Counted from the stretch's first letter, positions 1-9,914 are shown. The stretch: DNA of 64,000 nt from Chlorobium phaeovibrioides (GCF_003968655.1 NZ_RXYK01000005.1:62001-126000); one strand, 5' to 3'. The notes: a model not told the origin generated them from the sequence alone. A program made the numbers and translations.

Positions 1-1758
1 AAAATCAGTGCCCGAAAACGACGGGTTCCATGTATAGCTCACCGTCGGCACAATGGTATGGCGCAGGGCTTTCAGCCCCATAAGATGCTCAAGCCAGGGA
101 GTGTCAACCGTGCCATAGAGCCGGGTGCTGATATCGGTGGAAAACACCACAGTTGACGAGGTGGTGGCGGAATCGGATTCGGGCTCGTAGTGGACAAAAG
201 TCAGCGACGGGTTCACATTGAAATGACGGTAGAGGGTAGACTGCATCCGCAGCGGCATCACGACTCTTGCTCCCGTATAGGCTGTGGGGTAAAGGGTGGT
301 ATCGGGCTCGGCATTCTGAATGCTCAGCCCCTGGGTGAAGAGTGCGGTGAAGTTGTCGGAATAGCGTTTGTAATAGCCAACATCCACATTGGCATTGATG
401 GCATTGCCGGTTGACTCGGTGTCGCCAGATGAAATGAAGTCTCCGGCATAGGAAACTCCGGTTGCGACGGAAACATTCGAGCGCCAGTCATTGGAGGTCA
501 AAAAGGGATATATCCTGTTCTGGAAATACGAGGAGGCCACCCTCTGTGATGAGTTGTTGTTGCGCAGATCCTCTGACCGGTTGTATGAGAGCTCGGCAAC
601 ACTGTTGTTGTCATGGAATGTTCGTGAAAGTGAGGCTGAAGCATTCGACTGTTCAGTGACAATGGTCTCCGAATCAATGGAGTTCAGGTCGGTCTCCCGC
701 TCTCCTCCAATAAACTGCATGTTTGCATTGAGGGTGGTCTTTTCGTCAATTGCCTGACTGTGTATGATCCTTGCGTTCCAGCTGCTGCCTGCCTCCTCTT
801 CACTGTATTCTCCTGTCAGTGAGCCCGAATAGTCTCCGCTCTTCACATACCGGAACCGCTCGCCGATCCTCCAGTCGCCACCTGCACCTATATCTCCCTC
901 AAGGCGGAGATCCATGTAATCATTGATGGCCCAGAAATACCCGAGATTCGAGAGCATGAATCCGTCGCCATCCACCCCCGGCCGGGCAATCAGGAACCCT
1001 GACTTCCTGCCTGATGAAATGGGAAAGACCATGTAGGGAAGTGGAAGGAGGGGAATGACGGGAAGACGGTAGGAAAAAATTTCAGGGCGGACATACATCA
1101 CAATCGGCCAGGCTGAAATCCAGCTGTCGGGCGCAATATGTGCACGGGAGGCTGAAAACCAGTAATGTGGTTCTTCAAGGTCACAGGTAGTGAACGAACA
1201 CCCTTTGATGCTTAAATCGCCGTCGGGAAGGCGGGTAACATCATCGCCGTCAAAAATAATTCCATTGGACGATGAACTCGCCTCAAAGGTGCGACCCTTT
1301 CTGGTATCAAAATTATAGGTAATTACCTCACCGCTGAACCCCCCGCCGGAATCCGAAAATGCTGCCGGGTCGACAAGGGTTTTGGCTGAATCCGTTTTCC
1401 CGTATGCCGTCAGGGTTGAGGAGGCGTTGTTGATGATGATTTTCGGCGCTTTGATGGTAGCCCCTTCATGCGTCACAACTCCTTTTCCCCATAATTCAAG
1501 CTTCTTGGAGTCAAGCAGGTATACCATAGAATCCCGGGCAGCATAGACCACAGGACCTGAAACCCCTCCCCCGCTGCCGGAAAGGGTATCGGGCTGTGCT
1601 TTAAACAGCCCGCTGAATGGCTTGACTGGAGAGGAACTGCTGCTATCAGCTGCTGCAGGCTCCTGCCCCGAAGCCGCAGGAGACAAGCCGAGGCTTGAAA
1701 ACGCCGGAAGAAAAAGGGTCAGGAGAAGTATCCTTATGGATTGTTGCAAGCTCTTCAC
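1..1758 (-). CDS. lptD: LptD/OstA-like outer-membrane LPS assembly protein (C-terminus beyond window)
   Basis: The minus strand is open from 1758 to the window edge, about 586 codons, with no stop. I translated it by hand. A GTG start gives [16 protein letters not shown] followed by a hydrophobic stretch and an Ala-rich segment, which fits a Sec signal peptide. The next part ([20 protein letters not shown] and a beta-rich stretch) resembles the OstA_N domain. It is followed by [20 protein letters not shown], a short segment typical of LptD, and then repeated amphipathic strands of an outer-membrane barrel. LptD inserts lipopolysaccharide into the outer leaflet. No ATG lies in frame nearby, so the GTG start is the best choice but lacks a clear ribosome site. 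The gene is divergent from trpB across 136 nt. The family call is by motif reading, and a large GSB-specific OstA relative remains possible. Confidence 0.8.
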   Translation of the reverse strand, partial: MKSLQQSIRILLLTLFLPAFSSLGLSPAASGQEPAAADSSSSSPVKPFSGLFKAQPDTLSGSGGGVSGPVVYAARDSMVYLLDSKKLELWGKGVVTHEGATIKAPKIIINNASSTLTAYGKTDSAKTLVDPAAFSDSGGGFSGEVITYNFDTRKGRTFEASSSSNGIIFDGDDVTRLPDGDLSIKGCSFTTCDLEEPHYWFSASRAHIAPDSWISAWPIVMYVRPEIFSYRLPVIPLLPLPYMVFPISSGRKSGFLIARPGVDGDGFMLSNLGYFWAINDYMDLRLEGDIGAGGDWRIGERFRYVKSGDYSGSLTGEYSEEEAGSSWNARIIHSQAIDEKTTLNANMQFIGGERETDLNSIDSETIVTEQSNASASLSRTFHDNNSVAELSYNRSEDLRNNNSSQRVASSYFQNRIYPFLTSNDWRSNVSVATGVSYAGDFISSGDTESTGNAINANVDVGYYKRYSDNFTALFTQGLSIQNAEPDTTLYPTAYTGARVVMPLRMQSTLYRHFNVNPSLTFVHYEPESDSATTSSTVVFSTDISTRLYGTVDTPWLEHLMGLKALRHTIVPTVSYTWNPSFSGTDF

Positions 1759-1894
1759 GGAATGGCTGTCGGCAGTCTTTGGTTGTGATATTCTTGAGGA
1801 AATTATTAAATATAATTTTTATTGCCGTATGATACGGTACTTTCTGACAATCAGGGCTCTCCAGCCTGCTGCTGCAACCACTCGCATACAACTC

Positions 1895-3094
1895 ATGTCG
1901 CCATCAACCTACTCTGCTCCCGATCACGCTGGAAAATTCGGTGAATTTGGCGGGAAATTCATACCCGAAACCCTTGTCCAGAACGCAGCGGCACTGGAAG
2001 AGGCATACATTCAGGCAAAAAATGACCCGAAGTTCCAGCAGACGCTGGACCGTCTTCTGGCCGATTATGTCGGCCGCCCGACACCCCTGTACCATGCCGA
2101 AGGGCTGTCAGCAAAATGTGGAGGCGCCCGGATTTACCTCAAACGGGAAGATCTCTGCCACACCGGTGCCCATAAAATAAATAACGCTCTCGGGCAGGTT
2201 CTTCTGGCCAGGCGCATGAACAGAAAACGGGTTATCGCTGAAACCGGCGCGGGGCAGCATGGCGTTGCCACTGCTACCGTCTGCGCGCTCTTCAACCTTG
2301 AGTGCGTCGTCTACATGGGAGAGGAGGATATCCGCCGCCAGGCTCCTAATGTTGCCCGCATGAAGCTCCTTGGTGCCGAAGTCCGTCCGGTGACGAGTGG
2401 CTCAAGAACCCTCAAAGATGCCACCAGCGAAGCCATCCGCGACTGGATGAACAACCCCGAAGAGACATTCTACATCATCGGCTCCGTCGTCGGCATGCAC
2501 CCCTATCCCATGATTGTGCGCGATTTCCAGGCAGTCATAGGCCGCGAAACCCGTCGCCAGATTCTCGAGCAGGAGGGCCATCTCCCTGACCTCATCACTG
2601 CATGCATAGGGGGCGGAAGCAACGCCGTGGGCATGTTCTACGAGTTTCTTTCCGATACTCCAACCGTTGAACTCGTCGGTGTTGAAGCTGCTGGCGAAGG
2701 GCTGGAGGGCCGCCATGCCGCATCCCTCACCATGGGCAGCCCGGGAGTACTTCACGGAGCCATGACCAAACTCCTGCAGAACGAAGACGGTCAGATACAG
2801 GAGGCCCACTCCATATCTGCCGGGCTCGACTACCCCGGCGTCGGCCCTGAGCATTGCCACCTGCAGGAGCTCGGTCTCGTTTCCTACACTTCGGCGACTG
2901 ACATTGAAGCGCTTGGGGCACTGAAAACCCTGGCTGAAACCGAAGGGATCATCTGCGCCCTTGAATCTGCCCACGCTATCCACTACGCCATACAGCGAGC
3001 CTCCACAATGCCGAAAGAGGCAATCATCATCGTGAACCTTTCAGGCAGAGGCGACAAGGATATGGAAACCATAATGAAGGAGCTCAACCTCTGA
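1895..3094 (+). CDS. trpB: Tryptophan synthase beta subunit
   Basis: This 399-residue protein has the size and motifs of TrpB1-type beta chains. They include [13 protein letters not shown] near the N-terminus, the PLP lysine in [14 protein letters not shown] (Lys94), [15 protein letters not shown], and the phosphate-binding GGGSNAVG loop. It condenses indole with serine to give tryptophan, normally with TrpA, which is not in this window. An in-frame TTG at 1622 would add 91 residues that overlap the divergent lptD and look nothing like TrpB. The ATG at 1895 is therefore preferred. No neighbouring trp genes are visible, so the gene appears to be transcribed separately from other tryptophan genes. 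Confidence 0.96.
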   Translation: MSPSTYSAPDHAGKFGEFGGKFIPETLVQNAAALEEAYIQAKNDPKFQQTLDRLLADYVGRPTPLYHAEGLSAKCGGARIYLKREDLCHTGAHKINNALGQVLLARRMNRKRVIAETGAGQHGVATATVCALFNLECVVYMGEEDIRRQAPNVARMKLLGAEVRPVTSGSRTLKDATSEAIRDWMNNPEETFYIIGSVVGMHPYPMIVRDFQAVIGRETRRQILEQEGHLPDLITACIGGGSNAVGMFYEFLSDTPTVELVGVEAAGEGLEGRHAASLTMGSPGVLHGAMTKLLQNEDGQIQEAHSISAGLDYPGVGPEHCHLQELGLVSYTSATDIEALGALKTLAETEGIICALESAHAIHYAIQRASTMPKEAIIIVNLSGRGDKDMETIMKELNL

Positions 3095-3159
3095 AAAAAG
3101 CTGTAAAAGAAAAATGTTCAACCGGCCGGGAAAGAAAAGCCGGAAAAATAAAGAGCGGG

Positions 3160-3189
3160 TTGCACAGAAAAAAAATATCCTTATATTAA
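3160..3189 (+). promoter_or_regulatory. Candidate sigma-70-type promoter of tRNA-Gly
   Basis: TTGCAC at 3160-3165 and TATTAA at 3184-3189 are separated by 18 bp. This places a transcription start about 10 nt before the tRNA. It is a pattern match only. Confidence 0.4.
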
Positions 3190-3205
3190 CAGCTCAATAA
3201 TTGAC

Positions 3206-3281
<76 letters not shown>

Positions 3282-3289
3282 GAACACAC

Positions 3290-3319
3290 AAAGCCTCTGA
3301 TACCCTTCAGAGGCTTTTC
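3290..3319 (+). terminator. Intrinsic terminator after tRNA-Gly
   Basis: AAAGCCTCTGA (3290-3300) pairs perfectly with TCAGAGGCTTT (3307-3317) across a 6-nt loop and ends in a short T run. It sits 8 nt after the tRNA. Confidence 0.75.
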
Positions 3320-3365
3320 TGCTTTCAGCGCTCCCCCGCCAGCATGAATAAAAACTGACACAATC

Positions 3366-4517
3366 ATGCACACACCGCTTCAGAACCACCCCCGTACCCC
3401 AATTCTCAGCCAAAGCATCGCAAAGAAAACCTGCAGGGCTTGCCGGATCGGGTTCGCACTCCTCTCTCTCGTGGCAATAACCATTATCATGACCACAGGA
3501 ACCCGGGACGCCTCAGCCAGGGAAAGAGAGCTCACTGTTGCCACAAAGCACTCCCCTCCTTTTGCAATGCAGAAGGAAAATGGAGAATGGGAAGGCATAT
3601 CCATAGACCTGATGCGCGCCATAGCAAAAAAACAGGACCTGGGCATCACCTTCATACCGATGAGCCTGCCCGATATGATAGAAGCGGTTGCCGTGAGAAG
3701 GGTCGATATTGCAGCCGCAGCCCTCACCATGACCGTGGAACGCGAAGAGCAGCTTGATTTCTCCCACCCCTATTTCCAATCGGGCCTGGCCATTGCCGTC
3801 AGAGAAAAAGACGATGGGTGGGAATATGCCCTCCGGCGCCTGTTTTCGCCCGCATTCCTGAAAGTTCTTGGGGGGCTCTCTCTCCTGTTGCTTCTTTCGG
3901 GGTTTCTGGTCTGGGTGTTCGAACGGCGCAACAATCCCGACAACTTCGGTGGCGGGCCCGTGGAAGGCATCTGGTCGGGATTCTGGTGGGCAGCTGTAAC
4001 CATGACCACCGTGGGATATGGCGACAAAGCACCCAAAACCCCTCCCGGACGGATTGTTGCTCTTATCTGGATGTTCACCAGCCTTGTTGTCATTTCCGGC
4101 TTCACCGCCGCAATGACAACCTCCCTGACCGTCGGCTCCCTCGGTACCGGAATCCGGCAGGTTGACGACCTGTACGGAAAAAAAGTTGGCACAGTCAAAG
4201 CATCAACCAGCAGCAGATTTCTGGATGAACTGGCAATCAGAGGCCAGAACTTCCCTACAGTCAACGATGCGCTCCATCTGCTTGAACAAGGAAAACTCGA
4301 CGCCGTCGTCTACGATGAACCCATCCTGCGCTATCTCATCACAACAGGAGAAATCCACGGAATCAAGGTTGTCAACCGATCGTTCCGGCATGAATATTAT
4401 GCCCTCGCCCTTCCCCCAAGAAGCACGGAAAGAGAAACGCTCAACCGGAACCTGCTCGAAATAATCAATTCGAAAGACTGGAAGGAGATCAGGTTCAAAT
4501 ACCTGCACAACGAGTAA
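3366..4517 (+). CDS. GluR0-like ligand-gated potassium channel
   Basis: This 383-residue protein combines a split periplasmic amino-acid-binding domain with a potassium pore. After an N-terminal hydrophobic segment (about 25-45), the first lobe runs to about residue 148. It contains ALTMTVEREEQLDFSHPYF, where Arg126 occupies the position that binds the ligand carboxylate in ionotropic glutamate receptors. A membrane helix (about 166-184) is followed by a pore loop with the selectivity filter TVGYGD (215-220) and a second helix (about 228-250). The second lobe includes KVGTVKASTSS and VVYDEP, with Asp317 in the usual amino-group-binding position. This is the domain order of cyanobacterial GluR0. 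The gene stands alone between tRNA-Gly and tRNA-Ser. A plain periplasmic binding protein is excluded by the pore motif. The ligand is not known. Confidence 0.9.
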   Translation: MHTPLQNHPRTPILSQSIAKKTCRACRIGFALLSLVAITIIMTTGTRDASARERELTVATKHSPPFAMQKENGEWEGISIDLMRAIAKKQDLGITFIPMSLPDMIEAVAVRRVDIAAAALTMTVEREEQLDFSHPYFQSGLAIAVREKDDGWEYALRRLFSPAFLKVLGGLSLLLLLSGFLVWVFERRNNPDNFGGGPVEGIWSGFWWAAVTMTTVGYGDKAPKTPPGRIVALIWMFTSLVVISGFTAAMTTSLTVGSLGTGIRQVDDLYGKKVGTVKASTSSRFLDELAIRGQNFPTVNDALHLLEQGKLDAVVYDEPILRYLITTGEIHGIKVVNRSFRHEYYALALPPRSTERETLNRNLLEIINSKDWKEIRFKYLHNE

Positions 4518-4592
4518 CCCGCTGACTCTTTGGGAATATCCCCCCATTTGTTAAATTCAAACCCCCCGAACTCCCTCAAAAAAAAACACCCC

Positions 4593-4679
4593 GGAGAGGT
4601 GGCAGAGTGGTTGAATGTGGCGGTCTCGAAAACCGTTGTGCGCGCAAGTGCACCGAGGGTTCGAATCCCTCCCTCTCCG
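4593..4679 (+). tRNA. tRNA-Ser (anticodon CGA)
   Basis: The acceptor GGAGAGG (4593-4599) pairs with CCTCTCC (4672-4678), with a G discriminator. The anticodon stem-loop CGGTCTCGAAAACCG gives anticodon CGA. A long variable arm (TTGTGCGCGCAAGTGCA) and the T-arm GAGGGTTCGAATCCCTC complete a class II tRNA. CCA is not encoded. The 3' end is duplicated 159 bp downstream. Confidence 0.97.
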
Positions 4680-4840
4680 CAAAACCCTGCCGCAAGGCAG
4701 GGTTTTGGCTTTCTGGGAGGGATTTGAACCCGAAGAGAGGGTTCGAAAACGGCCAAAGGCCGTTTAGACGGCGAGCGAATGCGAGACCGCCCCTTTAGGA
4801 GTGGAGGCCAAAGGCCGGAATCAATCCCTCCCTCTCCGCA
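4664..4840 (+). mobile_element. Small structured element bounded by a duplicated tRNA-Ser 3' end
   Basis: The last 18 nt of the tRNA region, AATCCCTCCCTCTCCGCA (4664-4681), recur exactly at 4823-4840. The 141 bp between the copies hold several further pieces related to the tRNA T-arm. GGAGGGATTTGAACCC (4716-4731) is an inverted copy with one mismatch, and GAGGGTTCGAA (4737-4747) is a direct copy. There are also a perfect 8-bp hairpin AAACGGCC/GGCCGTTT (4747-4765) and a repeated 12-mer GGCCAAAGGCCG (4751-4762, 4806-4817). GGGAGGGATT (4715-4724) and AATCCCTCCC (4823-4832) are perfect inverted repeats that could close the whole unit into a multi-branched structure. No protein is encoded. It could be a target duplication from site-specific integration into the tRNA gene or a dispersed palindromic repeat family. 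Confidence 0.6.
4681..4706 (+). terminator. Terminator-like hairpin directly after tRNA-Ser
   Basis: AAAACCCTGCC (4681-4691) pairs perfectly with GGCAGGGTTTT (4696-4706) around a GCAA tetraloop, ending in TTTT. It starts 2 nt past the tRNA. Confidence 0.75.
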
Positions 4841-4844
4841 GAAA

Positions 4845-4876
4845 AAAAAAGCTTCCAGCATATCGGAAGCTTTTTT
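4845..4876 (+). terminator. Second terminator beyond the tRNA-Ser duplication
   Basis: AAAAAAGCTTCC (4845-4856) pairs with GGAAGCTTTTTT (4865-4876) across an 8-nt loop and ends in six Ts. It follows the second copy of the tRNA-Ser 3' end by 4 nt. This is where the tRNA terminator would have been before an insertion. Confidence 0.8.
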
Positions 4877-5010
4877 GATTTAGTGAACTTCCCGCTCCGT
4901 CCGCCTTGCACTCACATCGTTCAACACAATTTGATCTGTGCATCAAGGGTATCCGGAAGAGAATTGTGTATTATCCCCCTACGCCACTCAATAAACAAGT
5001 ATATGACTAT

Positions 5011-5385
5011 ATGACGAAGGTTAAAGATATCGACCCAACTGCTGCTTTTGCGATGACTAAAAAAGGTGCGCTGCTCATTGATGTGCGCGAAGCCCGTGAA
5101 GTGAAGAGAACGGCTTTTGATGTTGATGAAGTGATGCTGGTGCCCATGAGCCGGTTTTCGAGCATGATGAAGGAAATACCCACCAACCGCAAAGTGATTC
5201 TTGCCTGCCATACAGGAAGCCGCAGCATTATGGCAGCCCGCATGCTGGAGAAGCATGGGCACAAAAGAGTGCTCAACATGCAGTATGGCATTGCAAAATG
5301 GGAACGCACAGGTCTGCCTGTCAAAAAAGCACCGAAACAGCCTCCGTTCGCCTGGCTGAAAAAGCTGTTCGGTAAACAGTCCTAA
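5011..5385 (+). CDS. Single-domain rhodanese-like sulfurtransferase
   Basis: This 124-residue protein has the rhodanese fold signatures: ALLIDVREAREV near the start, then ILACHTGSRS with the active-site Cys66, and a C-terminal WERTGLPV followed by a basic tail. Rhodaneses move sulfane sulfur through a cysteine persulfide, which suits a sulfide-oxidising organism, but the partner is unknown. Upstream in-frame codons back to 4906 code for sequence unlike the family, so the ATG at 5011 is chosen. It precedes an amidotransferase gene by 13 nt and is probably the first gene of an operon with it and the photolyase. Confidence 0.85.
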   Translation: MTKVKDIDPTAAFAMTKKGALLIDVREAREVKRTAFDVDEVMLVPMSRFSSMMKEIPTNRKVILACHTGSRSIMAARMLEKHGHKRVLNMQYGIAKWERTGLPVKKAPKQPPFAWLKKLFGKQS

Positions 5386-5398
5386 GCATCCTGTTCCA

Positions 5399-6127
5399 AT
5401 GCCAAATAAACTGCTTATTGTCCAAAACATCCGGCATGAAGGCCCCGGGCTTCTTGAAGAACTCGTGCTTCGCCGCAACATTGCCACCCGACGGGTTGAT
5501 CTCTCCCTCGGCGACAGCGTTCCTGATCCCCTGCATTTCAGCGGCATGGTGGTGCTCGGCGGGCCCCAGAGCGTCAATGACGACACGCCGGCCATGCGCC
5601 AGCAGCTGAGGCAGATTGAGCAGGCTCTCTCTCACGGAATCCCTTATCTGGGCATCTGCCTCGGTATGCAGGCTCTGGTGAAGGCGGCAGGCGGCAGGGT
5701 TGTTCAGTGCCCTGTGCCTGAAACCGGCTTTCTTTCCCCATCGAATGAACCCTACCGGATGGTGGTAACAGAAACGGGGGCCGGGGATGCGCTTTTTGAT
5801 GGCCTTGGCCAGAGGTTCAGGGTGTTTCAGCTGCATGGTGAAACTGTTGAACTGGCGGCAGGAACCGAGCTGATCGGACGGGGAACAGAGTGCCCGAATC
5901 AGGCGGTAAAAGTGGGTTCAAAGGCGTATGGTCTCCAGTGCCATTTTGAGATGACTCCCGCCTCGTTCAGCCAATGGATGGAGATTGACCCTTCGCTGAA
6001 GGCGATGGAGAGGGCGCTGCTTTTCAAACAGTTCAATGAAGTGGCCGATGAGTACCGGGCAACAGGGCTTCGGCTTCTTGGCAACTTTCTTGATAGTGCG
6101 GGATTCGGGGAGAACAGGAAACAATGA
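5399..6127 (+). CDS. Class I glutamine amidotransferase (GMP-synthase-like domain protein)
   Basis: This is a stand-alone glutaminase domain of 242 residues. It has VVLGGPQSVND, the nucleophile elbow GICLGMQAL (Cys87) and the downstream His-Glu part of the triad in YGLQCHFEMTP. Such proteins release ammonia from glutamine, or in some members hydrolyse gamma-glutamyl compounds. No synthetase domain is attached. The stop codon overlaps the photolyase start (ATGA at 6124-6127), so the two are translationally coupled. The substrate cannot be told from the sequence. Confidence 0.88.
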   Translation: MPNKLLIVQNIRHEGPGLLEELVLRRNIATRRVDLSLGDSVPDPLHFSGMVVLGGPQSVNDDTPAMRQQLRQIEQALSHGIPYLGICLGMQALVKAAGGRVVQCPVPETGFLSPSNEPYRMVVTETGAGDALFDGLGQRFRVFQLHGETVELAAGTELIGRGTECPNQAVKVGSKAYGLQCHFEMTPASFSQWMEIDPSLKAMERALLFKQFNEVADEYRATGLRLLGNFLDSAGFGENRKQ

Positions 6128-7482
6128 TCGATCCACGATGCATTTCAAGACTGAACGAAGCAGAAGAGAAGCGTGGCCCGGTCATCTACTGGATGTCGCG
6201 CGACCAGCGGGTGCAGCATAACCGCGCGCTGCTCTTTGCGCAAATGAAGGCGAAGGCTCTCGGCCAGCCTTTGAGGGTCGTCTTTACTCTTGCGTCCTCT
6301 TTTATCGGGGCAACCTATCGTCAGTACCATTTCATGCTTGAGGGGCTCCGCGAGATTGAGCTCCTCCTGGGTGAGCTGAACATCGGGTTCGTCCTGCTGC
6401 AGTGCAGCCCGCAAAGCGGTGGTCCGGGAAAGGAACTTGAAGGGTACGCCGGCAGTTCCGGGGCAGGATGCGTTGTGACCGATTACTCCCCTCTCAGAAT
6501 CAGCCGGCAGTGGAAGCAGCAGGCAGCTGCCTCACTCAAGGTTCCGCTCTACGAAGTTGACGCTCACAACATTGTCCCCTGCCATGCCGCATCAGGAAAA
6601 CAGGAGTATGCCGCACGCACCTTCCGCCCGAAAATCAACCGGCTGCTCGGGGAGTTCCTGCAGCCGCTGCAGGCAGTTGAAGCAATGCCGCATAAGGCCG
6701 AGCTGCAGGAGGTGAACTGGAGGGAGGTTTTTGCCAACCTTTCAGTCGACAGAACGGTTGAGCCGATCGACTGGCTGAAACCCGGAGAGAGAGCCGCCGG
6801 TGAACATCTCAGGCGCTTCATCAGCGAGAAGCTTCCCCGATACTCCGAGCTTCGCAACGACCCCACGGCCGAAGGTACATCACTTCTCTCCGCCTACCTG
6901 CATTTTGGTCAGCTCAGCGCAGCGCAGGTTGCCCTTGAAGTTCAGAGCAGCGGTGCCCCGGAAGAATCGAAAGCTGCCTTTCTTGAGGAGCTGATTGTCC
7001 GGAGGGAGCTGTCGGACAATTACTGCGCACATCAGGAGCAGTACGATGCCTACGAGGGGCTTCCAGGATGGGCCCGTCAGAGTCTGGAACAGCATTCCCT
7101 TGACCCGAGGGAGGCTCTCTACTCCCCACAGGAATTTGAAACGGCAGCAACGCACGACCGTCTCTGGAATGCCGCCCAGAAGGAACTGCTGCACACGGGG
7201 AGAATCCACGGTTACATGCGGATGTACTGGGCAAAAAAAATTCTTGAGTGGAGCCCGTCTCCACGGGAGGCATTTGAGACGGCACTATGGCTGAACGACC
7301 GGTACGCACTTGATGGAAGGGACCCGAACGGGTACAGTGGAGTGGCTTGGTCAATCGGCGGCCTGCATGACCGGCCGTGGTTTGAGCGGCCGGTTTACGG
7401 GAAAATCAGGTACATGAACGCTTCAGGGTGCAGAAGGAAGTTCAATGTGGAGCGCTACATTGCGAAGCAGGGGGCTGGTTAG
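6124..7482 (+). CDS. phrB: Class II deoxyribodipyrimidine photolyase
   Basis: This 452-residue flavoprotein repairs cyclobutane pyrimidine dimers using light. The class II signatures are clear: [17 protein letters not shown] at the N-terminus, [12 protein letters not shown], and the C-terminal run containing [16 protein letters not shown], then [10 protein letters not shown] and GKIRYMN. The gene is last in the rhodanese-amidotransferase-photolyase operon and starts on the ATGA overlap with the amidotransferase. Its TAG stop shares the TTAG tetranucleotide with the stop of convergent rnr. Confidence 0.95.
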   Translation: MIDPRCISRLNEAEEKRGPVIYWMSRDQRVQHNRALLFAQMKAKALGQPLRVVFTLASSFIGATYRQYHFMLEGLREIELLLGELNIGFVLLQCSPQSGGPGKELEGYAGSSGAGCVVTDYSPLRISRQWKQQAAASLKVPLYEVDAHNIVPCHAASGKQEYAARTFRPKINRLLGEFLQPLQAVEAMPHKAELQEVNWREVFANLSVDRTVEPIDWLKPGERAAGEHLRRFISEKLPRYSELRNDPTAEGTSLLSAYLHFGQLSAAQVALEVQSSGAPEESKAAFLEELIVRRELSDNYCAHQEQYDAYEGLPGWARQSLEQHSLDPREALYSPQEFETAATHDRLWNAAQKELLHTGRIHGYMRMYWAKKILEWSPSPREAFETALWLNDRYALDGRDPNGYSGVAWSIGGLHDRPWFERPVYGKIRYMNASGCRRKFNVERYIAKQGAG

Positions 7483-9863
7483 CCAAGTGTAAGGTCTATG
7501 GTGCGGCGCTGCATGTCTACTTCATGCACCTTCACTTTTACTTTCTGGCCAATCTGCAGGCGCTTTTTGCGGCGTTTGCCGACAAGTGAGTAGGATTTCT
7601 CATCAAATTCGTAGTAGTCGTCTGTGAGGTTGCGCATATGCACCAGCCCTTCAATGGCAAAGTCGACCATACGGACATAGATGCCGTATTCGGTTGCTCC
7701 TGAGATGACACCGGGATAAACCTTGCCGGTATGGCTCTGCATATACTCCACCTGCTTCAGCTTGATTGATTCCCGCTCGGCTTCAACGGCAATCTTTTCC
7801 CGTTCATTGGAAATGCGGCAGACCGTCTCGATTTTCTGGGTCAGTTCAGCAATCCTTGCAGGGGTAATCTTGCGGCGCTTTTTACGGAATGCTTCGTACT
7901 CAAAGAGCATACGATGGACGATGAGATCGGGGTAGCGTCTGATCGGGGAGGTGAAGTGGGTGTAGTGATCAAACCCGAGGCCGTAATGGCCGTCGTTTTC
8001 ACCGGTGTAGACAGCTTTCGACATGCATCGGAGCACGAGCTCGTTGACGAGAAATTCAACATTGCTGCCGCGGACCTTCTGAAGGAGCTCCCGGAGCGCT
8101 TTGGCCGATACAATCGGGCCATCCTTGGCTTTATTGAGTTTGAGTTCGTAGCCCATCTTCTTGACAAAGTTGGCCAGAATGGTCACCCGTTCCTGCTGGG
8201 GAGAACCGTGAACACGGTAAATCACCGGCTGAGGCTCCTTCTTTCCATCCTTGAAGGTTTTGGTGAGATGCTCAGCCACCTTGCGGTTGGCCAGCAGCAT
8301 AAACTCTTCAATGAGCCGGTGGCTGCCGAGTCGTTCCTTTTTCATCACCTCAAGCGGCTCTCCCTTGCTGCCGAGCCTGAAGCGGACCTCCTCGGTTTCA
8401 AAGTCGAGGCCTCCGTGACGGAAACGCTCTTCACGAAGAAGCACGCTGATCTTCTCGAGCAGCTGCAGCTCCATCAGGTAATCGCCTTTCCCGTTATTGA
8501 GTATGTCCTGTACATCTTCGTAGGTGAACCGGCGCTTGCTGTGAATTACTGTCTTGTGGAACTCCTGTTTGCTCACCTTGCCTTTTTCGTTCATGGTGAA
8601 AAACACCGAAAAGGCCATCCGGTCAACACCGGGGTTAAGGCTGCAGATATCCTCTGAAAGCCGTGAGGGAAGCATCGGAATGACGCGGTCAACAAGGTAG
8701 ACGGAGGTTGCTCGTTTAAGGGCCTCTTTGTCGAGAGCCGAGTCTTCGGGCACATAGTGCGACACATCGGCAATATGGACACCGATACGCCAGTTGCCGT
8801 CGCCCAGGGATTCGACGGAGAGCGCGTCGTCAAAATCTTTGGCGTCAACAGGGTCAATGGTAAAGAGCACTTTGTCGCGAATGTCAAGCCGCTCCTTGAG
8901 ATCTTTATCGGTCACACCCATTTTTATGGTTTCGGCCGCTTTGATAATCTCCTTTTCAAATGTTTCGTCAATACCCTTGCTGCGGGCAATGGCGCTTACT
9001 TCAACGGCAGAGTCGCCTGCAGTGCCGAGAATCTCAAGCACCTTTGCCTGAATGGTTCCCTCTTTGCTGAAGTCAAGTTCACCGACAAGCACTTTCTGGC
9101 CATCCTTGGCCTTGGCAGAATTCTTGATGGAGATGATGATTTCAGGCAGAATCTTCCGCTCGTCGGCTTTGAGGTTGAAGCGGCGATTGGCGCGGACAAG
9201 TGTTCCCACAATGGTGGTTATCCGGCGGTTGATGATATTGGTGATCAGGCCCTCACAGCGCTGGTGCGGCGAGGAGCGTGATGAGTAGGAGGAAGGGACC
9301 TTGGCAACAAGAACCTCGACCTCATCGCCGTGAATTGCGGAGTTCATGTCGTTGGCCTTGATGAACACATCATCATCGAAGCCATCAACCTTCACGAAAC
9401 CGTAACCGTTGGGATGGGTGGTGATGAAGCCGGTATAGCTTTTATCAACCTTGTACTGTTCCTTGTCTGGAACAGGGAAAGTCTTCTGATGCTGGATATG
9501 TTCTTCATAGGAGGCATCGGGGCTCGCCATGCCGTAGCAGCGGTTGGAATCCTTGTCGACAGCACCCTCTTCCTGCAGCTTATGGAGAACATACCAGAAT
9601 CCGGGGAGCTGGCGGGATTCGCCGTAACCCATCACCTTGGCAAGTTCTACCGAGCGGTACCGCTCTTTTTCATGGTCGGAAAGAAAGTTGACAATTTCAG
9701 CGGCCATGGAACTTTCGCCGCGTTTGAAAAGGAACTCGTTGATGAGGATATGATCATTGGGCTTTACCCTCTCGCCGCTTGACCGGGAGTTCGTCCGTGA
9801 ATCCGGACGACGGCGGGTTCCTTCCTGGGGCTTTGTTTTTTTGCTGTATCGCTGTCTTGCCAC
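7479..9863 (-). CDS. rnr: Ribonuclease R (RNB family 3'-5' exoribonuclease)
   Basis: This 794-residue protein begins with a basic tail and a winged-helix-like segment. Cold-shock domains follow ([17 protein letters not shown]), then the RNB catalytic core with [14 protein letters not shown] carrying the Asp cluster that binds metal. A C-terminal S1 domain ([20 protein letters not shown]) completes it. The domain order is that of RNase R rather than RNase II. It degrades structured RNA. The start is GTG at 9863, preceded by a purine-rich AGAAGAGAAG. A perfect inverted repeat lies just upstream (9887-9914). Confidence 0.95.
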   Translation of the reverse strand: MARQRYSKKTKPQEGTRRRPDSRTNSRSSGERVKPNDHILINEFLFKRGESSMAAEIVNFLSDHEKERYRSVELAKVMGYGESRQLPGFWYVLHKLQEEGAVDKDSNRCYGMASPDASYEEHIQHQKTFPVPDKEQYKVDKSYTGFITTHPNGYGFVKVDGFDDDVFIKANDMNSAIHGDEVEVLVAKVPSSYSSRSSPHQRCEGLITNIINRRITTIVGTLVRANRRFNLKADERKILPEIIISIKNSAKAKDGQKVLVGELDFSKEGTIQAKVLEILGTAGDSAVEVSAIARSKGIDETFEKEIIKAAETIKMGVTDKDLKERLDIRDKVLFTIDPVDAKDFDDALSVESLGDGNWRIGVHIADVSHYVPEDSALDKEALKRATSVYLVDRVIPMLPSRLSEDICSLNPGVDRMAFSVFFTMNEKGKVSKQEFHKTVIHSKRRFTYEDVQDILNNGKGDYLMELQLLEKISVLLREERFRHGGLDFETEEVRFRLGSKGEPLEVMKKERLGSHRLIEEFMLLANRKVAEHLTKTFKDGKKEPQPVIYRVHGSPQQERVTILANFVKKMGYELKLNKAKDGPIVSAKALRELLQKVRGSNVEFLVNELVLRCMSKAVYTGENDGHYGLGFDHYTHFTSPIRRYPDLIVHRMLFEYEAFRKKRRKITPARIAELTQKIETVCRISNEREKIAVEAERESIKLKQVEYMQSHTGKVYPGVISGATEYGIYVRMVDFAIEGLVHMRNLTDDYYEFDEKSYSLVGKRRKKRLQIGQKVKVKVHEVDMQRRTIDLTLG

Positions 9864-9886
9864 TGCTTCTCTTCTTTTTTATTATT

Positions 9887-9914
9887 TCAATGTTATATAA
9901 GGTAATAACATTGA
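9887..9914. repeat. Perfect 10-bp inverted repeat upstream of rnr
   Basis: TCAATGTTAT (9887-9896) and ATAACATTGA (9905-9914) are exact inverted repeats with an 8-nt spacer, inside the 86-bp gap between dsbD and rnr. No T-tract follows on the minus strand. It is therefore better read as an operator or a 5'-UTR hairpin of rnr than as a dsbD-distal terminator. Confidence 0.55.

Noticed and set aside
190-757. Plus-strand open frames near the window start
   Set aside because: They lie opposite the lptD-like frame, which reads as a signal peptide plus barrel. The plus-strand peptides look random.
1622-1894. TTG extension of trpB by 91 residues
   Set aside because: It overlaps the divergent lptD start and has no similarity to TrpB. 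The ATG at 1895 gives the normal N-terminus.
4397-4861. Open frames crossing tRNA-Ser and the duplicated element on both strands
   Set aside because: They run through a tRNA gene and hairpins, and no coding pattern is visible.
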